Positions 1 through 8,998 of a stretch of DNA of 58,523 bases are shown one piece after another (within the stretch, counting starts at the first letter, position 1; every line of letters starts with the position of its first letter). Source of the stretch: an uncultured Clostridia bacterium (GTDB lineage Bacteria > Bacillota > Clostridia > TANB77 > CAG-508). The DNA is taken from positions 1 to 58,523 of the forward strand of contig CALXAD010000009.1 of NCBI GenBank assembly GCA_944386195.1, given 5' to 3'. A program made the translations under genes and the position numbers. The notes beneath the pieces were generated by a model. The model had not been told where the DNA came from. It saw only the letters and a program-made list of their open reading frames with translations, and did no database searches.

Positions 1-118
1 CTTAACATTATATATTAGGTTTCTATATGTGTCTATTTTTTTACATATTTTGTTGCATTAATTTTTTGAACTCATCAGTTTGCGCCTTTTTTATATAAAA
101 ATTATATAAATAGAAAAA

Positions 119-163
119 AATAGCTTCAAACTCAAGCTATATGCATTGAAATTTGAAGCTATC
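119..163 (-). terminator. Terminator of ldh
   Basis: An 11-bp inverted repeat (atagcttcaaa / tttgaagctat) lies just past the ldh stop. On the minus strand it is followed by a T-rich run, the form of an intrinsic terminator. Confidence 0.75.
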
Positions 164-170
164 ATTATTT

Positions 171-1127
171 TTATCCTTCTATTATTTTATCTATTGACTG
201 TTCTCTCATTTCTTTAATTATTCTACAACTTTCATCTAATTGCTTTTGTTCTTCTTCATCTAAATCTAAATATAATAATTCTCTTACACCTTTACTATTT
301 ATTATTGCTGGTACTCCAATATAGATATCATCTTGTCCATATTCACCATCTTTTAAATAAGTAGATACTGTTAAAATAGAATTTTCATTATCTAAAACAG
401 CCCTTACTAAACGATTTAAACACATTCCTATTCCGTAATATGTAGCTTTCTTCTTTTCGATAATTTCATATGCTGCATTTACAACTGCTTTATGTATTTT
501 TCTTAAATCTTCCATTGGATGATGATTATCTTTCATTACATCACTTATTTTTTTACAACCAACATAAACATGTTTCCAAGGAACAAATGAAGAATCTCCA
601 TGTTCACCCATTATATATGCATGTATGTTTTTACTTGATATTTTTAAATAATCTGCCATTAAATAACGTAATCTTGCTGTATCTAAAACTGTTCCAGAAC
701 CTATTACCTTACTTTTTGGTAATCCTGATACTTTTGCAACTACATATGTCATTAAGTCTACTGGATTACTTGCAACTATAATTATTCCATCAAACCCACT
801 TGCCATAAGACTTTGTGTTATTTGTTTCATTATCTTTGCATTAACTTCTGCAAGTTCTAATCTAGTTTGTCCTGGTTTTTGTGCTACTCCTGCTGTTATA
901 ACTGCTACTTGTGCATCTTTACAATCAGCATAATCTCCAGCTTTTATAACCATTTTTTGTGGTGCATATGGTAATCCATGAGCTAAATCCATTTCTTCGC
1001 CTTTTGTTTTATCTTTATCTATATCTATTAGTACAAGTTCATCAACGCCTCCTCGGTTTAACATTGAATAAGCCATGCTCATTCCAACAAAACCTGTTCC
1101 TATTAAAGCAACTTTTCCTTTTTTCAT
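171..1127 (-). CDS. ldh: L-lactate dehydrogenase
   Basis: NAD-dependent L-lactate dehydrogenase, interconverting pyruvate and lactate in the cytoplasm during fermentation. The 318-residue protein has the usual length. It shows the Rossmann motif GTGFVG at residues 10-15, the NAD/active-site segment VASNPVD, and the catalytic histidine in GEHGDSSF near residue 180. I choose the ATG at 1127, preceded by AAGGAG at good spacing; an upstream in-frame ATG at 1163 would add 12 unconserved residues. It is transcribed alone, divergently from the DUF4364 gene, and has its own terminator. Malate dehydrogenase is the nearest alternative, but the overall sequence fits the LDH class. Confidence 0.93.
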   Translation of the reverse strand: MKKGKVALIGTGFVGMSMAYSMLNRGGVDELVLIDIDKDKTKGEEMDLAHGLPYAPQKMVIKAGDYADCKDAQVAVITAGVAQKPGQTRLELAEVNAKIMKQITQSLMASGFDGIIIVASNPVDLMTYVVAKVSGLPKSKVIGSGTVLDTARLRYLMADYLKISSKNIHAYIMGEHGDSSFVPWKHVYVGCKKISDVMKDNHHPMEDLRKIHKAVVNAAYEIIEKKKATYYGIGMCLNRLVRAVLDNENSILTVSTYLKDGEYGQDDIYIGVPAIINSKGVRELLYLDLDEEEQKQLDESCRIIKEMREQSIDKIIEG

Positions 1128-1271
1128 ACAACTCAACTCCTTAAATATATTTTCTTGGTTCATTATAGCACTATTTATTTTAAATTGAAATATTTCAGAT
1201 TAATTATTTTACTTTTTTTGTAAATTGTGATATAATCCCTTTGAAAAATCAAAGTAAGGAGTTGCTTTTAT

Positions 1272-1817
1272 ATGAGTTCTAATTCAAATAATAATACTAC
1301 TACTTTGGCTGAAGATAAAGTGTTAATTTTGTATATTCTAAATTTAATGGATAGAGAGATTGCACAAGATAATTTGTTTAAAATAATTACATCAATTAAT
1401 GATATGAACTATTTTATTTTTAAGCAAATTTTAACAGATTTAATAGATTCCAAATTAGTAGGCACTTATACTAAAGAAGAAGAACCTGTTGTAGAAATAA
1501 CAACAGAAGGTAAAAATGCATATGCTCTTACAGAAGATGTATTACCAGGAATATTAAAATTAAAAGCTGATAATATCTACAAAAAAGAAGTTGCTTCTAT
1601 TGAAGAAGAAGCTTCAGTTATTGCTGAATTTATTCCTGAAAACGAAAATAATTATACTGTAAAATGTAAAATAGTAGAAAAAAATGATACTATTTTTGAA
1701 GTTAAAACTTTTGTTGGTTCTAGAGAAAGAGCTAAAAAAATTGTTGATAATTGGAATAAAAATGCTAACCAAATATATCCTCAAATTTTAAATATGTTAT
1801 TAAAAGAAGAAAAATAA
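1272..1817 (+). CDS. DUF4364 family protein
   Basis: A 181-residue protein of the DUF4364 family of clostridial proteins. Residues about 13-85 have the helical, winged-helix-like make-up of a small DNA-binding domain (LILYILNLMDREIAQDN, then TDLIDSKLVGTY and EITTEGKNAY). The rest resembles a C-terminal ligand or dimerisation region. Function is unknown; a transcriptional regulator is an inference from the fold. It has a good AGGAG site and stands alone, divergent from ldh. Confidence 0.7.
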   Translation: MSSNSNNNTTTLAEDKVLILYILNLMDREIAQDNLFKIITSINDMNYFIFKQILTDLIDSKLVGTYTKEEEPVVEITTEGKNAYALTEDVLPGILKLKADNIYKKEVASIEEEASVIAEFIPENENNYTVKCKIVEKNDTIFEVKTFVGSRERAKKIVDNWNKNANQIYPQILNMLLKEEK

Positions 1818-1843
1818 AAACACCTTAATATAAAGGTGTTTTT
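1817..1843. terminator. Bidirectional terminator
   Basis: The stem aaaacacctt / aaggtgtttt with A- and T-runs on both sides sits between the convergent DUF4364 gene and the membrane protease gene, so it can end both transcripts. Confidence 0.75.
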
Positions 1844-2537
1844 ATTTTATTATGCATATTATTAAAAATATAATTAATTTTATTGCAAATGTTAAATACA
1901 TTCTATAATGTATATATTTAATGCCAATATTATTTAATTCATCAAAATTGTTTATCATTTTATCTATTTCTTCTTTTGTTGAAATTTTTTCTTCTTCCAT
2001 ATATTCTTTAGCTAAATATTTTGCTTTTATCATTGCATCATTTTCTAAATACATTCTTATTATAAACCAGATAAATCCCAATAAAATAAATATTGTTAAG
2101 AACATCATTTTAAAAGGTAATATCTTAAAAATTGCTAATATACATATTATTAAATAATACAATAAATATATATTTGAAAAAATAAAATTAAACAATAATA
2201 TCTTTCTATCTTGAACAGAATGTAAACATTCATGTGCTATTGTCTGAATTCTTGTATATGTTTTACTTACATTCCCTATCGATATTTTATCTGTTACTGC
2301 TATATACAAACTTGATTCAGAATCTTTATTCTCTTCTATTTTTACTTTTTCATTATTTAATATCTTTAGATATTTTTTACATAAAGTAATATTATCTGGA
2401 TATTTTTTTGCTATTTTCTCTAGTTCTTCATTAGTTGCTATCTTTTTTATTTTTTTAGTACTAGTTCCTAATAAATACCAAAGTATAATCAAAAAAATAA
2501 TTGATATAAAAAGTATTATTGCAAATTCCATTTTCAC
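1842..2537 (-). CDS. Membrane zinc metallopeptidase-like protein
   Basis: A 231-residue membrane protein with an N-terminal transmembrane segment (residues 4-23), a soluble part ending in a HExxH zinc motif (HECLH, residues 102-106, in TIAHECLHSVQD), then a hydrophobic pair near 115-160 and a C-terminal segment. This layout resembles the YugP/neutral zinc metallopeptidase group, in which the motif is usually HExGH; the Gly-to-Leu change is unusual. It follows ylbF by 3 bp and ends a long operon. Peptidase activity is inferred from the motif only. Confidence 0.6.
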   Translation of the reverse strand: MKMEFAIILFISIIFLIILWYLLGTSTKKIKKIATNEELEKIAKKYPDNITLCKKYLKILNNEKVKIEENKDSESSLYIAVTDKISIGNVSKTYTRIQTIAHECLHSVQDRKILLFNFIFSNIYLLYYLIICILAIFKILPFKMMFLTIFILLGFIWFIIRMYLENDAMIKAKYLAKEYMEEEKISTKEEIDKMINNFDELNNIGIKYIHYRMYLTFAIKLIIFLIICIIK

Positions 2538-2540
2538 TCC

Positions 2541-2876
2541 TTATTCCATAACACCACGTATTGCTTCACCTATTATTTTATTAACATCTGCAATTAAAAT
2601 ATTGAATTTAGTTTCAGCATCAAAGAACCTTTTAGCTTCTTCATTTTGTATTAATTCTGCATATTCATTTTGCATTTCTTTGTATTTTTCTTCATTATTT
2701 TTTCCTGTTTGCATCATTTCTAATTGAACTTCATAACTTAATTTTTGGAATTTTTGTACTCTTTCTTTTAATTCATGATTTAAATTTAAAGCTTCTTTTG
2801 CCATTTTATAATTAGCATATTCTTCTGATTGTTTTATTTCACTTGCTAATCTATTTGCTGTATCATAAACATTCAT
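2541..2876 (-). CDS. ylbF: YlbF/YmcA family regulator
   Basis: A 111-residue all-helical protein of the YlbF/YmcA (Com_YlbF) family. In Bacillus these proteins form the Y-complex that assists RNase Y-dependent mRNA processing and affects sporulation, competence and biofilm. The heptad-rich core (LNHELKERVQKFQKLSYEVQ) and the typical length support the call. It lies in an operon with DUF3048 upstream and the protease-like gene 3 bp downstream. Which paralogue it represents cannot be told. Confidence 0.8.
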   Translation of the reverse strand: MNVYDTANRLASEIKQSEEYANYKMAKEALNLNHELKERVQKFQKLSYEVQLEMMQTGKNNEEKYKEMQNEYAELIQNEEAKRFFDAETKFNILIADVNKIIGEAIRGVME

Positions 2877-2896
2877 CTCTATCCCTCTCCTTGTAA

Positions 2897-3979
2897 TTAA
2901 TTAACTGCATTATTTGCTATATTTCCTTCACTTTCTGAACCTTCTATTACTACATTACTATCTGTAGGACAAATATGTACAAAAGTATTTCCGTCATTTA
3001 CTTCTATTATATTTCCTTGTAAATCAGTATAAACTGTTTTTTCCTCTCTAGCTTGTTTTGTACATTTTATTTTTATTGCCTTTCCATTTGTTATATAATA
3101 TCCATTAAATGTTCCTATATTTTTCAAACCTTGTCTTCCTTTATTCTCAGGGTCTGACAAAGTATAATTATCACAAAATGTTATTATAATATTTTTGGTA
3201 GTAATTGGATTTCCTGTTGTCCAATCTGTTTGCTCTTTGTTTCTTGCATATCTTTCATATACTTTATTTTGTTCATCATAATAATATTCAACTGTTTGAA
3301 GTTGTGAATGTGGTATTGTAACAGTAAATGCATCTTCACCATCTTCTAAATTAACTTCATCTGTTACATAATTTAATACACTTGTTTCATTTGAAGTTGT
3401 TTTATATTTTTTGCTTTCTGCTGACTTTAATAATCTTTCTGTACTTGTCACTGCATTATGTGGTGCTGCTTTATCATTTACTCTCCAGAAAGTTGTTCCA
3501 TCTTCTGAAATTCCATTAATATCATCTATACTATATTTTTTAATATCACTTTCTGCTTGTGGACTCTGTCCAAAATGAACATATATTGCATCATTTTCCA
3601 TTGCATAATCAAGAAAATAATGTCTTGCACTTCTTACAGGTCCTATTTTATCAACATTTGCTCCTTTAAATAAAGCCATTAATCTTGTTTCTCCACCTTC
3701 TACTACTATTTCATAAACCATATATGCATCTTGTAATCCAGCTTGTGGCCATGCATCATCATGATTATCTATCATAACAGCTATTGGTCTATCATTTCCT
3801 TTAAATATCTGTACTTGTTTTTCTTCAATAGCTGCAGTTAATATCTTATTTTCTTCAGCAACTGCTGTTGGTTCATTTTCTTTATCTTTGACTATTTTAT
3901 ATGCTAATATAGCTCCTGCCACAATTATTAAAATCACTAAAATTGCAATTAAAATTTTTACTCCACCCTTTTCGCTCAT
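2897..3979 (-). CDS. DUF3048 (YerB-like) membrane-anchored protein
   Basis: A 360-residue DUF3048 protein related to Bacillus YerB. One N-terminal membrane segment (about residues 9-27) anchors an extracytoplasmic domain with the family motif RPIAVMIDNHDDAWPQ and GPVRSARHYFLDYA. A C-terminal domain follows (FNGYYITNGKAIKIKC). It lacks the lipobox cysteine that many homologues have. The biochemical function of the family is unknown. It is placed 10 bp after ybeY in the operon. Confidence 0.82.
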   Translation of the reverse strand: MSEKGGVKILIAILVILIIVAGAILAYKIVKDKENEPTAVAEENKILTAAIEEKQVQIFKGNDRPIAVMIDNHDDAWPQAGLQDAYMVYEIVVEGGETRLMALFKGANVDKIGPVRSARHYFLDYAMENDAIYVHFGQSPQAESDIKKYSIDDINGISEDGTTFWRVNDKAAPHNAVTSTERLLKSAESKKYKTTSNETSVLNYVTDEVNLEDGEDAFTVTIPHSQLQTVEYYYDEQNKVYERYARNKEQTDWTTGNPITTKNIIITFCDNYTLSDPENKGRQGLKNIGTFNGYYITNGKAIKIKCTKQAREEKTVYTDLQGNIIEVNDGNTFVHICPTDSNVVIEGSESEGNIANNAVN

Positions 3980-3988
3980 ACGTCCTCC

Positions 3989-4462
3989 TTATTCTCTTGT
4001 GATTTTCAATTCATTTAATACTTTCTCTTCTTTAGGTCTCATTTTTATTTTGTCCTCTTCTTTTATGTGGTCATATCCCATTAAGTGATAAAATCCATGA
4101 ACTAACATATAACTTAATTCTCTTTCAAAACTATGTCCATATTCTTTTGCTTGTTCTTCTACTTTTTCTATTGATATTACAATATCTCCTAACATATCTT
4201 CATGCTCAAAATCATTATTTTTTATTTTTTCATCTAGTTCTTCTTTTTCAAACATAGGAAAAGAAAGAACATCAGTTGCTCTATCTATATTCCTATATTC
4301 TTTATTAATCTTTCTTATATTTTCAGGATTTGTTAATGTTACTGTAATACATAACTTTGAATCTTCTAAATGTTCTTCCTCAAAGCATTTAGTTAATACT
4401 TTTTCAATTAAATTTTCATATGATTTATTTTCTTCTATATCTTTATATAATACTTCAAACAT
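3989..4462 (-). CDS. ybeY: Endoribonuclease YbeY
   Basis: Metal-dependent endoribonuclease for 16S rRNA 3'-end maturation and ribosome quality control. The 157-residue protein carries the signature HGFYHLMGYDH with the three zinc-binding histidines at residues 122, 126 and 132, and the upstream RATDVLSFPM block. It is usually preceded by phoH; here phoH is absent and an unrecognised 404-residue gene takes that place 1 bp upstream, suggesting translational coupling with it. Confidence 0.93.
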   Translation of the reverse strand: MFEVLYKDIEENKSYENLIEKVLTKCFEEEHLEDSKLCITVTLTNPENIRKINKEYRNIDRATDVLSFPMFEKEELDEKIKNNDFEHEDMLGDIVISIEKVEEQAKEYGHSFERELSYMLVHGFYHLMGYDHIKEEDKIKMRPKEEKVLNELKITRE

Positions 4463-4463
4463 A

Positions 4464-5678
4464 TTATGCTACTTCCTTAACTTTTATGTATTTTCCTTCA
4501 GATTTACAAGAATTTTTTAATTCTCTCATTGCTCCATAATCAACTAATTTTCTCTTATAGTATTTTAAGATTTTACTATAATCAATTTTTTCTTTATCTA
4601 ATTTTTTCATATCATTTTTTATAAATAATATTTCCTTTTGCTTTACATATTCTATAAAATTCGTTTCTTTTAATTTTGATATTTCTTTATATTTATTCCA
4701 AAATTTTTTATATTCTTCTCTTTGTTTTGGTGATTCCCAATAAACTTTTGTTGATAATAGTTTTACATTATAATCTTCTATTAAATTTATAAGCATTGAA
4801 TATGCTTTTTCTCTTTTTGTTGCAATTTTAGTATCTTGAACTAATATTCTTGCATCTTTTAACAATTTTTCATAACATTGTTCTGCAACAATTAATGGCA
4901 AACTATGTGTAAATAATTTTCTACTAATTCCTAATAATACCATATTTTTTTCTATATTATCTCTTGTATCTAGTTTTCCTACTGTATATGATTCATATTT
5001 TTCATATTCAGCCATTACATTTTTTAAATTTTCATCATAATTTATATCAATTTTTAATGATAATATATTTTGGATATAATCTTCTAATGTGTGGAAAATT
5101 TTTGTATATATCCAATCTTTAGTAGAATTATACATATTCATTGTATCTGCTACTTTTATTGAATAATTCTTTAATATTGATTTATATAAAGAATCCATTT
5201 TTGAAATATAGAAATTATAATATTTTTGTTTTACTTTTTCTTTGGCATTTAATTTAATATTCTCAAAATCTAGCTCTAATAAATATTTTTGTTTTCTATA
5301 TTTATATTCAATGTACTCATTTTCTTTTAAACTTGTAACTTCATAATATCTTGCCATTGCATCTTGTTCAAATTCAGAAGCTGTTCCATTTTTTACTTTT
5401 TTATAAATTGAATCCATTACGTATTTATCTAATGATTCTAAATATGCTTCATATGCTGAATCATATTTTTTCTCTAAGTCTTCTTTATTGTAATTATCAT
5501 TATCTTGCATATAATTTTCAAATGCTTTTATGAGACTATTTCTTTTTATGGAAATTAACATTCCATTAATTCCTATTCTTGTAGGTATTAATAATTTTGT
5601 TATTGTACTTGTAATTTTATTAAAAAAGTTTTTGTCTGTTCCAACTATTCTAAGACTTCTTTCTTCCATAGCACTCAT
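4464..5678 (-). CDS. Hypothetical protein in the phoH position
   Basis: I do not recognise this 404-residue protein. It is lysine- and tyrosine-rich, predicted largely helical, without a signal peptide, clear membrane segment or nucleotide-binding motif; no Walker A is present, so it is not PhoH. It sits exactly where phoH is found in most Firmicutes, between yqfD (4 bp upstream) and ybeY (1 bp downstream). That spacing implies co-translation with sporulation and rRNA-maturation genes. A role linked to its neighbours is only an inference. Confidence 0.6.
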   Translation of the reverse strand: MSAMEERSLRIVGTDKNFFNKITSTITKLLIPTRIGINGMLISIKRNSLIKAFENYMQDNDNYNKEDLEKKYDSAYEAYLESLDKYVMDSIYKKVKNGTASEFEQDAMARYYEVTSLKENEYIEYKYRKQKYLLELDFENIKLNAKEKVKQKYYNFYISKMDSLYKSILKNYSIKVADTMNMYNSTKDWIYTKIFHTLEDYIQNILSLKIDINYDENLKNVMAEYEKYESYTVGKLDTRDNIEKNMVLLGISRKLFTHSLPLIVAEQCYEKLLKDARILVQDTKIATKREKAYSMLINLIEDYNVKLLSTKVYWESPKQREEYKKFWNKYKEISKLKETNFIEYVKQKEILFIKNDMKKLDKEKIDYSKILKYYKRKLVDYGAMRELKNSCKSEGKYIKVKEVA

Positions 5679-5682
5679 CCCT

Positions 5683-6868
5683 TCAAAACACTATTTTTTC
5701 ATTTGTACCTATGTTTTCTAAAACTTCATATGTAACATACACTTCAACGCCATCTTCTTTTTCATAGGTATTAATGTTCTTATTTATAATCTTATCTTTG
5801 TTTTCTATTTTTCCATCCAATTTCTTTTTTAATTCTTCTATCCCTATGTTTTTAGCTTCTTCCACAGTGTATTGTTTTTTTACTTTTTGTTTTTCCTTAT
5901 ATGTAGTTTTTACTATTGAAATTGGTAAATAAAAATTAGAAAACAACTTGATTTTATTCTCCGTTTCTATTGTATCATAAAATTCAAATTTTGAATACTT
6001 TTTTGTAAAATTTATTTGAAAATTGTTTATTTTTATACTATATTTATTTTCTTCATTCCCTGTAAGTTGTTCTTGCGTAAGATTATATGGAATTTTTTCA
6101 CTTTCTGTATACCAAACTTTTGCTTCTATTTCTCCTTCTGCATGAACATATCTAACACCTGTAAATTTTCCTTCCATCCACCCATTTATTAAAACATCAC
6201 CTTCTTTTACAGTATCTCCTACTTTCACATTTGCTGTTCCTTTTTGTGCATTTATCTTTGTAATTACTCCTGATTTATTTGATATAATATTACAATACTC
6301 ATCTTCATCTATTATATCTGGTTTTTCATCTGCTTTTACTATTTTTACAATTACATTTGTTCCTTTCATTTCAATTCCCATCCAAGCTATATCTTTTCTT
6401 TCTAACCTTATTTTGTTAATTATTTCTTTAGTATTTACTTTGGATTTTAATGTTCCAACTCTTAATCCAGCATTTTCTATATCTTGTGATATGTTTTCCA
6501 ATTTTTCTCCATTTTCTTCTATGATATCCACATTCCATACAAAATTAGAGGATAAAACTATTAATAAAACTACTATTAATAACAAAAATATAAATATTTT
6601 TCTTTTTTTATATCTATGTAATAAAAATGGTAACCCTTTTTTATTTTGTATTTTCACCTTGCATCCTGTTTTTTTAGCAATTTCACAAACTTTTTTAAAT
6701 TCATTTGCTCTTACATTTAAACATAAAAATATACTTTTATTCCTTTTTAAACTCCATATTGTTATTTTTTTACTTTTACATATATTGATAAATCTTTCTA
6801 TATAATATCCTTCTATTGATATTCTTAAATAACCGAAGTATATAACTAAGTATTATTTTTATAAGCAT
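5683..6868 (-). CDS. yqfD: Sporulation protein YqfD, read through a +1 frameshift
   Basis: YqfD is a membrane sporulation protein made in the mother cell with YqfC. The zero frame from the ATG at 6868 (AGGAG site overlapping the yqfC end) codes only about 30 residues. Skipping one C at 6835, in ctt-C-ggt, gives a continuous 394-residue protein. The restored N-terminus (ILGYLRISIEGYYIERFIN) matches the family and joins the conserved block KKGLPFLLHRYKKRK. After it come a membrane segment and the long extracytoplasmic part. The alternative, a start at 6657, would drop the conserved first 70 residues and has no suitable ribosome site. Confidence 0.85.
6832..6838 (-). other. +1 frameshift site CTT-C-GGT in yqfD
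   Basis: Codon 11 is CTT and the zero-frame next codon is CGG. Omitting the C (complement of G6835) gives GGT for Gly12 and restores the family reading frame. Confidence 0.8.
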
Positions 6869-6871
6869 ACT

Positions 6872-7159
6872 TTAATCTCCTTCATCTACTATTCTTTCGA
6901 TATCTAAACTTTCTATTTTTCCACAAACTTTTATATCGTCATTTGTCATATTTTCCAGCCTTAAATTATATCCATTTACATTTATAATTCCTATATAAGT
7001 ATTTATTCTTACAAAATATTCTTCATATTCTAATATACCTTTAAAATTTTCTATTATTAATTCATCAAAACCTGTTATTACTATTTTAGGTTCATTAGAA
7101 TATACTTCTTTTGGCAATTCCAACATTTTATCCATTCTATTATATTTTTTATTTTTCAT
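6872..7159 (-). CDS. yqfC: Sporulation protein YqfC
   Basis: A 95-residue YqfC-family sporulation protein. It shows the family pattern of a short basic N-terminus, MLELPKEV, then a beta-rich region (KIVITGFDELIIENFKGI ... INVNGYNLRLENM). Its TAA lies 4 bp before the yqfD start, as in the conserved yqfC-yqfD pair expressed in the mother cell. The ATG at 7159 has an AGGAGA site; an upstream ATG at 7189 overlaps the pdaA end and is less likely. Confidence 0.85.
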   Translation of the reverse strand: MKNKKYNRMDKMLELPKEVYSNEPKIVITGFDELIIENFKGILEYEEYFVRINTYIGIINVNGYNLRLENMTNDDIKVCGKIESLDIERIVDEGD

Positions 7160-7172
7160 CTTATATATTCTC

Positions 7173-7973
7173 CTATTCTTTAAATTCATCTAAAGATTTA
7201 AAAACATATCCCATATTTTTTGCTTCTTTTATAACGCTATCTAATATATTTGTATTAGTTTTTGAATTTCCATGTAATAACATAATTTCTCCATTATGTA
7301 AGTTATCTAATATTTTTTTCTTAGCTTCTTCTTCATTTGGTTGTTTATCTTCATTCCAATCTTCATATGCAAAAGACCACATCACTGTTTTATACCCTAA
7401 AGAATTTGTTATTTTTAACGTTCTTTCACTAAATTCTCCTTTAGGCGGACGTATATATTTCATTTCATAATTAAATTTATTATAAATAGTAGTATGTAAA
7501 TCCAGAACTTCTTTTCTTATTTTCTCTTCTGGTAAATCTGGCATGCTTTTATGATTTACTGTATGATTTCCAACAATATGTCCTTCATCTATCATCTGTT
7601 TTACCAAATCTGATGCCGTGTTAACATAGTGTGCTGTAATAAAAAATGTAGCTTTAACATCATTTTCTTTTAATGTTTCTAATATTTTAGACGTATAGCC
7701 TGCTTCATACCCTTCATCAAATGTTAAATATATTATTTTTTCATCTTTATTTCCTAAAGCTATTCCGTTGTTTTCTTCAAGTAATTCTTTATTTTTACTT
7801 CCTACATCTGGTTGTTCATGATTTTTGTTTCTTTTTATTCCCCAACCTATCTTTTTATTACTTATTACTTCAGCATTTGTTTCCTGTGTTGTATTTTCTT
7901 TATTTAAAAAAAAGAAACTTAAAGTTAATATTAAGATTATCAAAATAACAATAAATATAATTTTTGTTTTCAT
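7173..7973 (-). CDS. pdaA: PdaA-like polysaccharide deacetylase
   Basis: Predicted N-acetylmuramic acid deacetylase of the PdaA type, which helps form muramic-delta-lactam in the spore cortex. The 266-residue protein has an N-terminal membrane or signal segment (residues 5-23). It then shows the NodB-homology motifs: TFDEGYEAG with the catalytic Asp86, the zinc-binding GNHTVNH (His137, His141), RPPKGEFS and the late LLHGNS. The linker GWGIKRNKNHEQPDV is typical of PdaA. It is first in the operon with yqfC and yqfD, consistent with sporulation. Confidence 0.88.
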   Translation of the reverse strand: MKTKIIFIVILIILILTLSFFFLNKENTTQETNAEVISNKKIGWGIKRNKNHEQPDVGSKNKELLEENNGIALGNKDEKIIYLTFDEGYEAGYTSKILETLKENDVKATFFITAHYVNTASDLVKQMIDEGHIVGNHTVNHKSMPDLPEEKIRKEVLDLHTTIYNKFNYEMKYIRPPKGEFSERTLKITNSLGYKTVMWSFAYEDWNEDKQPNEEEAKKKILDNLHNGEIMLLHGNSKTNTNILDSVIKEAKNMGYVFKSLDEFKE

Positions 7974-8284
7974 ATTCCCTCCCTATATACCAATCTTATG
8001 AATATATAAAAAAATATAGAACTACAAAATATCAGCATATATTATGTTACCAAGTGTAAAAATATTCTAATAATATTTTTTAATTGTTTCGTTTTTTCTA
8101 GTAATATTAATCGTTCTATCAATTGGATAAATTTGTAAATTGCTATTGACATTGTTTATTTTTTAGATTATATTGTATTTGTTTTTGGAAATTTAAGGTA
8201 TTTTGTTTCTTTTTGTCAAACCTAGTTTCCTATTTTTTTCAACTAATATGGAATAAAATTTAATATAAAGAAGGTGAAAAAATT
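7974..8284. other. Divergent intergenic region, pdaA / agrA
   Basis: About 310 bp of AT-rich DNA between the divergent pdaA and agrA genes. It contains the agrA promoter and an AAGAAGGTG ribosome site before agrA. I see no paired AgrA-type direct repeats and no further gene. Confidence 0.6.
8146..8174 (+). promoter_or_regulatory. SigA-type promoter for agrA-agrC
   Basis: TTGACA, a 17-bp spacer and TATATT lie about 110 bp upstream of the agrA start, a near-consensus vegetative promoter. Confidence 0.65.
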
Positions 8285-8998
8285 ATGTTAAAATTTGCCA
8301 TATGTGATGATAATAAAAACATTTTAGATAGATTAGAAAAAATGTTAGAAAGTATATTTACAAAAAATAATTATGATGCTTCAGTTGTTTATACAACTGA
8401 TAACACTCAAGATATGTTTGATTTTATAAATCAAAATAAAGTTGATGTTGTTATGTTAGATATTAATTTAAAAAGTGGTGAAAGTGGCTTAAAATTAGCT
8501 GAAGCTATTAGAAAAGTAAATAAATCTTTATACATTATTTTTACTACAGGTCACTTAGAATATGCTATGGTTGCTTATAAATACAAAACTTTTGATTATT
8601 TAGCAAAACCTATTACATATGACAGATTAGAGGAAACAGTTGTAAGATTATTTGATGATATCAATAGTGAGCCTCAAAAATATATTAGAATTGATAATAA
8701 AAATACAATTATTGATTCAGCTGAAATTCAATATATTAAAAGAGATGGTATGAAATTAATTTTCCATACTGCTTCTCGTGATTATGATACTTATAGTTCT
8801 TTTAATAAAATCGAAAATGAATTACCAAAGAATTATAAAAGATGTCATAAATCTTATATCGCTAATTTATCTCAAATAAGGGATGTCGAACCTGTTTCCG
8901 GTATTATTACTTTTAAAGACGGAAGTACCTGTGATATCGGACCTAAATATAAATCTGATTTAATGGAGGTATTAAATAATTATGGAGATTTTAAATAA
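8285..8998 (+). CDS. agrA: AgrA-like LytTR response regulator
   Basis: A 237-residue response regulator of the AgrA/AlgR type. The receiver domain (residues 1-120) has the acidic pair Asp8-Asp9, phospho-acceptor Asp59 in VVMLDINL and the conserved lysine in YLAKPI. The LytTR DNA-binding domain (about 135-235) includes the block YKRCHKSYIANLSQI. It overlaps the sensor kinase gene by 17 bp. With the convergent agrBD genes it should activate transcription in response to a cyclic peptide. Its targets are not visible here. Confidence 0.9.
   Translation: MLKFAICDDNKNILDRLEKMLESIFTKNNYDASVVYTTDNTQDMFDFINQNKVDVVMLDINLKSGESGLKLAEAIRKVNKSLYIIFTTGHLEYAMVAYKYKTFDYLAKPITYDRLEETVVRLFDDINSEPQKYIRIDNKNTIIDSAEIQYIKRDGMKLIFHTASRDYDTYSSFNKIENELPKNYKRCHKSYIANLSQIRDVEPVSGIITFKDGSTCDIGPKYKSDLMEVLNNYGDFK

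Noticed and set aside
8930..8950. ATCGGA in agrA as another shift site
   Set aside because: It is read atc-gga in frame; no CGG codon is met and the LytTR domain is intact.
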